This document shows, piece after piece, positions 45,729 through 57,700 of a DNA stretch of 64,000 nt. Every line of letters begins with the position of its first letter. Position 1 is the stretch's first letter. The notes under the pieces are model-generated. The model made no database searches. It was not told where the DNA came from and saw nothing but the letters and a program-made list of their open reading frames with translations. Source of the stretch: Amia ocellicauda (taxonomy: Eukaryota > Chordata > Actinopteri > Amiiformes > Amiidae); assembly GCF_036373705.1 (NCBI RefSeq), contig NC_089852.1, positions 30,858,707 through 30,922,706 of the forward strand. Reading direction: 5' to 3'. The position numbers and the translations under genes were made by a program.

Positions 45729-48700
45729 GGCAATATATATATATTTTGTTTAATCCCAAGAGCTCTGCAATGCACAGGTGCGTGACCAGCCCTGCTCGCT
45801 CTCTCTGGCTGGCTGCGTTGTGTGGTGAAGCTCCTGAACAGCGCAGAGCTGTAATCTTGTTCAGCACGCTTCGCACGACCCCGGACGTTCTGTCAGCCTG
45901 GCTGAGAGCAGTGGCCTGGACACAAGCAGTGAGCATGAACATCAAATGAATAAAGCAGCACTGAAACATGACCTTCTCTTGTGTTAAGCTGGATGCCTCG
46001 CTCCTCTACTTAGTTAAGTTCCTTGTGTTTTTCATTTCTCCTCTTCTAACGGGATCCTCTGAAGTGTCCATTTCCAGCCTGCTTCACAGATTACTGCTTC
46101 TTTACACAGTAGATTAATAACTTATATCCTGAGGTACTTAAGGGGCTGTTCAGTGTAGGGCTGGCAAAGAGGTTTTTCCGTTCAGTCGTGGGCTTTGCTG
46201 GAGCGAGTGCTGCTGATTGCCTGCGCACTTCAGGCTACGTTAAGCTGCTCTCTTCTCGAGTGAAATCCCTGCAAGATGCTATCAGGCTTTCTCAAGTCAT
46301 GCTGGAAAAGGTCACGTCCAGATTTGAGCATTTCTTCCCAGGCTGGGGGAGTTGCAGAATACAAAAGGCAGTGAAAAACCAATCAGCCAAGCGCACACAC
46401 GCATAAATGAAGAGTTTCAGCCGTTTCATCTGTTTTACGTTTCTACTGGTTTTCGATTTTGCCCAACTCTGAATGGTGTCACGTTGCGGCAGTATCCTCA
46501 GCTCTACCGTATGCTCTTGGTCATTTAATACTCGGCCAGGGGCCTGCCAGCTGACATCACAGCTGCTTCATGGCGTCGATGGTAGTTTTGTGCTCGTTTT
46601 GTACCTGTTTAGCATTACAGGTCCCCCCTCGTGAATGAAGCTCAGGTCCCACTGGATACATTTCCTGGTGAAATAAATAAGAGCGATACGACAGCTGACA
46701 CACAGCAGCCACGCATACACACACCTCATTTGATCCCCTGTGCTGGACTAACAGGTGTGAGCCTTTGTGAGCTGCAACGTGCGTTGAAACAAAGCTGCAT
46801 ATCTACAAACCAAGCCAAGAAAATAGGCAAAAAACTGAAAAGGAAGACAGTATTTTTAGAGTAATTGCCCTTCCAAATCCCCAGCTCATTTAGGCAATGC
46901 ACAGAACTGCCTGAGTTTTTTTCTCTCTCTCTCTCTCTCGCGCTCTCTCTCTCTTTCTCTTTCTCTCTCGGCAGGTGTTTCCTGTGAAAGGCTTTCTTTA
47001 TTTTTAATCACTTGCGTGTATTTTATTTGTCTTCAGTTTTTTCTTTTCTTTTTTGACTCCCCCCCCCCCCCACTGTTGCCAAGTGAACATGCTTGTGCTC
47101 TTGAAGGATGCATGTGCAGTGGGTGTGCAGGCACTGGTGTTGGGGCTGAGCCATGTACCGAGGTGGCTGGGGGTCACTGGCTATGGTGATGGTTAGGATC
47201 AAGAGCCCGGCAATGCATTGCTTTGATGTCAATAAGCCAAGAGTTTATCTCCGTTATGTGCTGTTCTTAAATCGCAGACTTAAGACCCTTTTCCTCAGCT
47301 TTCCCTGAGGCGTGTCTCCTCGCTCATGGGTGTGGGGGCTGCAGGCTGCGTCCTGTAGGGCAGAAGGCTCTTCTGCAGGGTGCTGATCAGAGGGGCAGTG
47401 GAGCCAGCATCGTCCGTGTCCATGGGGCTGCAGCTCACCCGGTTTGTCCAGAGCCCTCCTCCAACCCCACCACGGAGCACATCTGCCTGCCTGTGGTGGT
47501 CTGTGCTGGGAGAGTTTCCATCCGTGGGAAGGATAACACAGCCCAGATAGTGCGCAGGCGGCTCGACACAAAGCCTTCATCAGGCAGTTTCCAACAGTTT
47601 TTTTTTTTTGTTTTTATTTTAAATTTTTCTGCTGCGCTTTTGGCCCCCACTACTTTGAAAGAGAAGTGTGTTGAGAGCGGTGTTTTGGGTGAAAAGTGAC
47701 CTCCCTTATTTTCCAAGTGGGGAAATGTATGGTGCTTCTTAAACTACGTGTAGAACCCACTGAGTGATTGTGCATGCCCTCTCTGTGGTAGGGGCATCTA
47801 CAGGGTTTCGTTCTGCCACAGGAATGGAGATAAAGTGGGTATGCAGCCCATGGCACATAGAGGAAAAAAAAGAAAAAAAAAGAAAAGAAAAAAAACAGAC
47901 ACCGCACACGAGCTGGTCCTTGCCTCTTAATTATAGTTGTTGCTGCTGTGGTTGCCTGTGCGTCTGTGTTGGTGTGTGCTAGCATCTGCATCTGTGTGTA
48001 CCGTGTATGTTGGTGCATGTACGGTGTGTATCTGTTTCATGCTCCTGCTATGTTGTGTGACCTAGCTGTGTGCATCTCTCTCTCTCTGGTTGTGTTGTGG
48101 TCGGTCTATGTGCAGTCTTATGGTGACTAAGCACATCCACTGGCCAAGCAATTTCACGATGACTTGATAGGAAAAGATTAAATTAGTGAGCAGTGAAACA
48201 TTCAGCACTATGAGATTAAAAACCTAGAGCTTAGATATACTGATTGCAGCTGCTTCAACTTCTGCTTCTGATGCTCTTGTGAAAACTCGCCTGTGTAAAA
48301 CTTTAAGTGGCTCAGTGTTGCAAGTCGCAAAAGTCATACTTTGTTTTTCATAAGCGAAGAGAGGACAGTTATTTTTCAAGGGTGTGGCTGAGGACCGCAA
48401 CAATAAGGTGCTATGGTGCAGCTACAGGAAAGACACTGTCACTCCCAACTATTATTCTAATTCTGCATTGTGTTCTGCATTCTGAAGCAGCACTTAGAAT
48501 TAAAGCAAGGCTGTGAAGTGAAGGACTCATGCTGATCTGAGATTGACGGGGCCTTGTGGGGGCAGTATCAGAGCTCTGGGGTGCTCCTGGGGTTTGTGGG
48601 TGTGGCCTAACAGTGCAATAACATGCTACAGTCAGTACAGTAGTGTGGGTGAAAAGCAGCTGTGCTTCACTGCTACGTTTCTTCAATACTTAATGTGTTT

Positions 48701-51700
48701 AATGCCACTGGCTCCAGACCTCAGGTTTGAGGCCGGTGGGACCAGGCCAAACTAGAGGATCTAATGGATCTAAGTGTGCCCAAGTGTGCCCCACCCTGCC
48801 CCGCCCCGCCCTGCGCTGTACTGTAGTGTCTATAGTGTTTCAGCAAGCTGTGTTAAGAGGTATGAAATATTCATCTGTGAACGGGGATGGTGGCTGACTT
48901 GTGCCTCTGAGGAGGTGCAGACAGCAGAGACTCTCCGCCCCCTGTTCCTGTGATCAGTGACCGGCACTCCCTCGTGTGGTTCTTCCCTTACGTAACAGGG
49001 CTTCTGCAGGGCTGGTGCTCCGTTTGCACTGAACTTTCCTTAGCATCCCAGCAGTTATAAAATCACAATAGGTGGCTCTGTGGAAGGCGAGAGGGGGTGT
49101 ACATCCTCCGGTGTGTAAATGCATGAGATGACTGGGTCCTACTGCGTGACAGTCATGAAGATCCTGCGAGAGAGCGGTGCTTTGCATGATGTCACATGCA
49201 GACTCATTTGAACAGAGCACATGGGCCACCCTGCCGTGTGGAGCCCGGCGGAGGTGATGTCATCACTCTGGCAGGCTTGAACACTCTATGTATTAAAACG
49301 TCAAATCAGGCTCGATTGATGGGGGGCTGTGTCACAGCGTGCTAACAAGGCCCTGCAGGGTGTGCTGGGGCAGCACTAATGAAATATGCTAATGGCTTCA
49401 GTGTGGCGCTGAGGTTTGGAAGTTAATGGGTGCTGCTGCACGGGGAAGCAGGGGGCGTGGCATGTGTTTGTTTTAATGGATGGATTTTTATTACAGGTCA
49501 GTCTGTTAATGTTCCTGACTGCTGGCCTCACAGGGCTGAACACTCGGCACTACGAGCAATTAGAGCTGCAGTGCATGTGCGGCTGCCAATTAGGGCCAGG
49601 ACGGAGGAGAGGTCAGTGGGGAGAGACACAGCCTGTGGGAGGCCATGAAAATACATGTAGGTGACTCATTTAGTAGCTTTCCATGACAGAAAACAAAGCT
49701 GGTGATCAAACAAGGTAGATTAAGAAAATCAGAGCACAGGAAACTGGGGAGAGAGAGAGAAAGAAGGAAGGAAGGAGAGAAGCCTTCCTGAGATGACAGT
49801 AAGGCAGACCGGTAGGATAGTTACTGTTTTTTTGTCATCAGTAGAAATGCAAGCTTGACTGCTCGAAGTGGACTGTAAAACCCAAGCCTGCACATTTACC
49901 ATTATTATTTTTATTACTTGGCAGACGCCCTTATGCAGGGCGACTTACAACATAAGTACAAACAAAGTGCAAAAATACAGTGAAGTACAAGGCATCAATC
50001 TTGCTCCATCTTGCTCTTGTGTAGGACTTTGCAGTAGGTTTCTTCCTAGTGGGTTTCAACCTGACAGCTTTTGGACAAATCGGATTGCAGAGCTGAGGAA
50101 AGCTACCCAATCTCAGTCTCTAAGCAACTCAAGCAAGTTTAGAAGTAATTACGGGACTTAAGTAGATGAGTAATTAAGGAGATGAGTTTAGGCTGCATTT
50201 GCCAATTTGTTTGCCACGTTTTTGCCAGGTTTTAAGGATTTTTCTTTTTCTTTCCGTTTTCTCTCTGAAACCACCTTATCAGGCTTGTTATTATTACTGT
50301 ATGGCCCAGCTGGTCATGATGTAATGTTCTCAGGCAGGGACGAAAGAATGTACCTTTCGACTCCCTAGTGTGGTTGCCATGGAAACTGTGCAGCGGTGTT
50401 CCATGCGGCCCCCCGTCCCCCCAAGTAGGGTTGGCTTGGCGTTCCGTCTCGAGTGGCTTGTCTGAGCCATGGACAGGCCCGCTGGCTGAGGGGAGAGTGA
50501 GTTGACGCACAGCCAGAAGATCCCGCTTCCTGTTCCACGTTTCATCATCCCGCATTACATGCACTGCATTGAAAGAATAAATAACAACTCCCTCCCGGTC
50601 TGCTCGGCAAATCTGGAAATTCTTTCTCGGTGAAAACTTCCTCGGCACCCCAGTGGAAGTTGGGAGGTTTGCAGACTTCTTACCTCGTTGCGGTTCCTCT
50701 CCTACGCAGCTGGTGGAGGTCTGGTGAGGTATGCAGGTGCGCTGACTTCAAAGGGATGTGCGATTTATTCGGCAACATCAACGAGTTGGGGGTCTTCGCT
50801 TCTCTAAGCTAAGATCAGAATACCTTCTCAATTTGTATGTATTTATGCACGTGTGTGTGTATTTACTGTGCCATTCTCTTTGGTGTGACATAGTATGTGA
50901 CCTGTGTGCAGAGGAACGGGAGCGAGGGATCAATACAGCCTGGATTTGTTTGTTTTTTTGTTTTTTTCTTTGACTTTTTCTTAATGTATGAAATCTTCTC
51001 ACGTGTCAGATTGCTTTTCGCAGCTTGTTTGTTGACCGAGATAAGAAGTGTAGCTGGGTTTGCCATGCAGATTTTACAGCTTCTATGCAGAAAGCACCCT
51101 GTGTCTGTGAGATAAGTGCTGACACTGGTGCAGAGAGGTGCCCAGCGTCTGGAAGCAGCTGAGATCACAAGCCAGCAGGTGCCTTGAGAGGGGGGCTTTC
51201 ATCTTCGTAAGACAGAGCCCAGCTCTTGCTTGCACAGAGGTTTGAGGTCAAAGGTGAACTTCTAAAAACTAGCTTGAGATCAGTCATCATTCAGCTGTGT
51301 GTTTTTTCTTTTTAAATGTCACCTCGGTTGAGTAAATATCACCATCACATATATACGGCTGTTCTGTTTTTTCTTTTTTCTTTATCTTGCCTTGATGTTC
51401 TTGGCAGCAAATTTGATTAGACTTACCTCTGGGCTTTTCTGAGCTGGAACAGAGAGAACGAATTCAAACATATTTTGCGTAGCCATGGTTGTGGGTTCCT
51501 GCTGCCGTGACTGGGCTGCCCTGGTTCTGCCATGGGCTGTGTGAGTCTCAGAACCGCAGTGGGCTCTAGAACTGGGCCGGGGCTGCTCTCATCTGTGTAC
51601 GGTCACAGGAAGCTATTGTCGCAGATCTGTGTCCCTCTCCTCCCCTGGTCTTCAGCAGTGACAGCTCAGCTCAGGGTTTGCGTTCCAGTTCCAGCCGGGT

Positions 51701-54700
51701 GGGTGTGAAACGTGGGACAGTCATCTGCAGCGGCAGAGGAATGTAAACCACCAAATAAAAGCAGTTTGGTGATTGGTCTTTCATATTAGCACTTTGTTTT
51801 CCTCTTCATCCAAAAAACAAAAGGGATTGTGAAAGAGACTATTGTGCTGAGTTTGTCAGAGCTGTATTCCTGACATTCTGCTCTGGATTCAAATTGAGAC
51901 ACAGAGACACACACAGGCAATGGAGAGGGAGACAGGAATGAGCAGTTTCTCCTGACACGCTGCCGAGGAGCAGGCGTGGGGACCGGATTGGCACTGAGTG
52001 CGCTGACATGATGTAGCTATTGAGGGGCACCACACGCACATAATAGCTTCAATCAAGTGAGATGTTTTTCAAGGCTGTTCTTTCTTTCTGCCTACCGCCC
52101 CCCCCTTTAATTCCTCAGCGTCTCATTTATTGTGCCGTATCAAAGCATGCCTTCCTCTCAGTGCAGACTCGAGCTGCCTGTATTCTCCGCCAAATTGAAT
52201 TTCCCTTCATCACTTGAGGGGATCTCACCTTCCCTGGGACTCTTTCTCTCAGGATTGCTGCCATCTGCTTTCTCTCCCTTTATTATTAATTTTTCTGTAT
52301 CCCTCTGGCTTTCATATTTTTTTCATTAATCCATTGTTATCTATGATTTATTTATAATTTTTATTTGTAACCATGGTGACGTTACCAGGACTTTCCCTAT
52401 TGCATCCAAGCCTTCCAAAATGGACACATCATTATTATTTTTTTCTTCATTTTATGTTTCACATTTTGTTCTTCCAGTATGGGTGCTGGCGTTATTGATT
52501 GATTAATGTTAGCTGACGATACAACTGGTATAGTGTGAGATGTGAACAGGCCTGAGTGTGACGTGTGCCCTGTCCTGTCAGCAGGATGCTGTGACTTTGG
52601 AGAGAGATGCTTTAGTTGACCAGGCTGAGCAGTTCCCCCAGCCTCTGGTTGCTCAGCGTTTCAGATTCAGCCAGTAGGTTGGAAGAGGAGTTTTTCTGTG
52701 TCATTTGTTCCGTCTACAAAAGTCCCCCTTTTTTGTATAGGGAAGCAGGTTAAACTGTGTCCTGTGGCTTCCTGTACAGAAACCTGTACTGTGGTGTTGT
52801 GAAGCGTTTTGTACTGTGCTCTAGAGAAGCTTAGTATAAATTAGTTTACTGTATTGTGGTTTACTGCCTTGTACTGTACTTTTCTATATTGTAGTGTGCT
52901 GGACTGCAAGGCACGGCTCTGTGGAGACCTGCAGACCACAAAAACTAACACTCCTGCAGGAGAGAGAGTGAGAGGCAGAGAGAATTTGATTTTGAAACAT
53001 CTTTATTACAATTTTAAAAGGACACCCACATAAAAGAGAGAGGGCGACAGACGTAGAAGCACAGAGAGACAGAGAGAGAGAGTGAACACAGTGCCAGAGC
53101 GCTGCCCAGAGAATAAAGACACTTACAATATCTAAAGTGATCTTCTGCTGTCATTTAATATCACACAGCCCTGTAACCAGCGCAACACTGCTGCCTGCCT
53201 GCCTCTCTGGAGCCTATGCTGTCCTCTGGCCTCCTGCCTCCTGAATGAAAGGTAGAGGTTACAGTGTACGCTGTGCGGAGGCAGCGCAGTCGGTGGGTCT
53301 GCAGATCGAAGGCGTCAGACAGGCAGAGGCATGATGAGACAGCGGGGGAGCACAAATGTATATGCACACCAGCAGCACATATTTAGCACTAGATACCTTT
53401 AGGTCTGAGTCCTATCTATAGTCCACTGTATGTGTATGTGTGCATTAATGTATCTGTGTGACGTATGGCTATAAGTCCATGTAGGCAGCCACTCAATGTC
53501 TCTGACAGATCTAGGTGTTGTTGGCTGCCTGCTTGTTTTCCATGCGTCTGCCTGACTGAGGGGGAGAGGGAGATTACAGACTCGAGCTCCAGATATGAGA
53601 ATATGCTGACAGCGTCCAGCGCTGAATCACACTGCCCCAGAGTCAGCCATTGTGTAGCTGTGATTAAAGAGATCAGAGGAGTGTTGTGTGCACACTGTGG
53701 GGCTGTGTCAGGGATGGGCAACGACTGAAGCCACTGTACTTTTATTTTATTAATGTATGTATGTGTCTTTGTTTGTTTGTTTACACATTTACTACCTGCC
53801 TCTTTAAACTTCTCAAAGCAGATCGGGCGTAGTTGCTGTATCTTAGAGACGTAAGGGGTTTAGTAATGTGACGCACCAATGTTTCTTAGGATGCACACAA
53901 AGCTGTCGACACACACTGACTCAAACACCCGTAATAACTGTAATGTACCTTTCCTGTACAGCAGCATGGCTCTTGACTGTGAATTGCCAGTGCAGCTGTT
54001 GAAAGAGCCCAGCCATGAAACACACTGAATCCACCTCCGCCCCCAGAGCGGCCTACTTTTTCAGCTCTTTTTATTTTCCATCCCCATCTCACTTCTGTCA
54101 ACTCCCTCTGAAAGCCTGCAGGCGCTGGGGTTCAGCCTGGCTGTGCAGCTGATGCAAATGAGCTAAACCAAATTGGATCATCTGCTGTGCAGAGAAAGTG
54201 TTTTCCCAGCACCTGCCTGTGCTGATCTGTAACGGACGACATTGCTTTCGACCGCCGTGTCGTCATAGCGCTGTATCGGTATTCATGAGGCTCTTTCCAA
54301 AATGCACAAAGGACGAAGCCACTGCTACTGCAGGCCAGAGCTCGGTTCTCCTTCCTCGCCTCCGGTTCTCAGCAGCAGAGAGAAAATCTGTGGAGGGAGC
54401 TGAAGGTTTGAGTTGCCAAACGTCAGCCTGGAAACCTTAATGACTTGGAGAGGATCTGCAAAGAGGAGTGGGACAAAATCCCTCCTGAGATGTGTGCAAA
54501 CCTGGTGGCCAGCTACAAGAAACGTCTGACCTCTGTGATTGCCAACAAGGGTTTTGCCACCAAGTACTAAGTCGAAGGGGTCAAATACTTATTTCCCTCA
54601 TTAACATGCAAATCAATTTATAACTTTTTTGAAATGCGTTTTTCAGGATTTTTTTGTTGTTATTCTGTGATTTGGAATAAGATAGTAATTGCTTGAAAAG

Positions 54701-57700
54701 CCCCCTAGTAGGAATAATCAGGTGCACACTGTCCTTCACACGACCTGGCAACTAGCAGGGCAGTGAGACTCCAGAACAGGGACTCTCTGAGCTCCTCCGG
54801 CAAGAGCCTACCACCCAGAGGAACAGGGGATTCTGACTAGTTCGTAAGCGCCCCCCTCCCGTCCTTCTGTCCTCTCCATCTGCTGTCTGTGGCTCTGTGC
54901 TCGGCAGGGAACCTCGAGGTGGTTCTGGATCGCTGCAAGGCACCTTTCCAAAGAGCGTCTATTATCTGTTTGGCTTCTTTTAAGACGACGTGGAGCAGAA
55001 TCTGTCTGGAACACCAGGCTTTAGATGACAGACGCGTACGCAATTAATTGACATAAGAACTGATTTCAGCAATTTGTTATTTAAATGGTAATCCCCAATA
55101 ATGAAGCAGTAATCTCTTAACTCTGCCCAATCCCCTCTGTCAAATGAGTTCCTTTCTGAGAGCCAGGCTTCCTGTTTGCCAGCTGACTGACAGTGACAGG
55201 CTTTTCCTGTGTATCATGAGATACCAGCCTGGGTCTCCTTCAGCGGGGGGGTGCAGCTGTAACACAGGCCCCCTCACCCCTGGGCATGGCGCAGGGCCGG
55301 CTGAGTTGCTTGCAGTATCTGATGGGCTGCAGATTAGTCTCACAGCACCACCGCAGCCCGAGCCCACCAACCATGGCCAGAGGGGGCCCGTGCCAGTGCT
55401 CGCCAGTTACTAATTTAGAGCCCATTTTATTCATAGTCTATTTACAGCGCACTTAGAAATTCCCTCCTCCTGCTGTTCAGTTTTGCGTGCCTGTGTGGGT
55501 ATATTGCGCCAAGTATAGTGAGTGCATCTCTGCCTAACAGCCCCCCCCCCCCGGGCTGTGTAGTGTAAAGAGGGAACGCGTGGAGTGGAGGACTATGTTT
55601 GTTTTTATTTATTTATCTATCATTGTTCACACACTTCCTCTGTCCTGGAGGTCCGTTCCTCTTCGCACTCGGTAGCGGCTGGGTCGACTCTCCTGCTTGT
55701 GAAGGACGAGGCTGCCGATTGGCCTGTATGGAGCAGGACATTGGGGGGGTTGTGATATCGCTGACACTGTCACTTCAGCAGGTGACAATGACTCTTTCTT
55801 TCACAGCTTCTTCTCTTTTTTCCTTTCTCTCCTCTACTCTTTTACCCCACTCTTACGTTCTCTTCATTTTTTCTTTTAATCTGCTTTCCCTCTCTCTGCC
55901 TTTCCTTCTTTCGGTCTCTCTCTTTGTCCCGAGGCGTCGATCCTTCACGATTCCTGTCGGCCAGCCTCCTCGCTCTGGCTCGCATCTTTCTCACACCAGG
56001 GGATCAATAAATCTGTAGCACCAGCTATTCCGCTGCTCAGCCCCACTGATCGGCCATTCATCTTGCGGCTCTTTTTCCCCAGGCCGCTGTCTGTTTAATG
56101 ATGTTGAAAGGCCGCGGAGGGCCGTGCGCCTGCAGAGCCAGAGATGTCTCAATAGAGAGGAGAGAGTTATTCGGCTCCGCAGCGAGCGCCGTTGGAGACT
56201 GTCCGTATCCATCACAATGTATATAGACAGCTCTCTCTCCTGTCTTTCTTTACTATCACTCCTCTCCTTCCTCCTCTTTTCCTCTCCCTTCTGCTCTGTC
56301 TTCTCCTCTTTCTCCTCCTCTCGCTCCCCATCTCCTTTCTCCTCTATTCTTTGTACCTCTCTCTCTTGATGTAGCAGGTTTGTCATGTTATTGTTGGGGG
56401 CGGCTGGATCAGGTGCTTGGAAGGATGGCAAGGCCAAGATGGCATTTGGAATGGCAGCGGGGTGTGACAGGCGCTGTTTTTTTTTGAACGCAGTAAACAT
56501 ATTTCCAGAACACACAGTTCTTCCGTATAACTCGGCTGGCCTCTTTTCTCATCGCTTTTCCTGCCGGCAGCTCTGTGGGTGATGCTAGACTCCAGGCTGT
56601 AAATTGTCAACTCATGACTGGTCCTCAGGGTTTGCCAGATCACTCTGTGAAGGGCCGCTCTTGAGCTTGGTGACGGCGTCATCAGCTGGTCTTTATTGCA
56701 TATCGGCTCCATGGGACAGCGGGCCAAAGAACAGACCTCGGCAGTCGGAGATGGTTTTATAAACGCATGTAGTGGATGAGTGAAACTGCTTGTTCTGAGC
56801 AACAAGGACAGGAGAGAACGTTCCCCCCCCCCGCCTGCTCTAACTCCCAGTGCAACCGCAATGATACATGTATTTCTATTAAAGCCTGTATCCATAGTGG
56901 GGAAACAGCCAGCTTCAATATATCAAACAAGATTAAACCCTCCCAGTCTGGTCCAGAGTCTCTTAATTGATGGGATTTTAAATGTGTTTTGTCTGTGCTG
57001 GAGTGCAGCAGTTATCTGCAAAATAATCTGCGTGTGCGTTCGGGAGCTGTCAGTCAACCAGTGGAAGTGAATTGAGTTGCTGCAATACTTCAGACTTGTT
57101 TTGGTTGGCAGATTTTTCTGCTGTATCAGATTTTGGTTAAGAGCACTGATGAGGATATTGACCACGGTTACTTTACCCATGTCTCTAGACAGCATGCACA
57201 GCCTCTCAGGTGGGAGGGGCGGGAAGCCGCTGCTGTTCTGTCCTGTCTCTGTGACTCTGCGACTTATCTGGAGCTGATAAGCTGCTGAAGGACGAAAGAC
57301 AGAGAGCGGCAGCCTCAACAGGGAGCTCCTGAGAGAAGGAGAGAGAAGGAGAGAGCAAGAGGGAGGGAGGGATGTGGAGTTAGATGCAGACAGGGGTTGG
57401 AGAGGGAGGAAAAAGGGTTCGAGGTAAACAGAGAGAGGGTGAGAGAGGGAGAGGGAGGGAAGGAGGGTAGGGGAAGAGACAGACAGACAGACAGACAGAG
57501 AGACAAAGGGATTATGCTTGTGTGTAGCCTCACTGCTCCAGATGAGAGAGGTTACAGAAGGAGATCCGGGGGCGCAAGTGGCAGAGCTGTCGCAGCAACA
57601 CTGGGCTGATTGTTGTGTCGGCCTGGTGAAGGATTGGTGTGGGGGGGGTGGCGCTGCTCAGGGGGGCCCGAGGGGCTGTGTGTGAGGCCCATGGTGGAGC

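Noticed and set aside
56383..56895. Minus-strand 170-codon open frame in sh3kbp1 intron 2
   Set aside because: No domain, no splice signals in keeping, and composition of simple-sequence surroundings.
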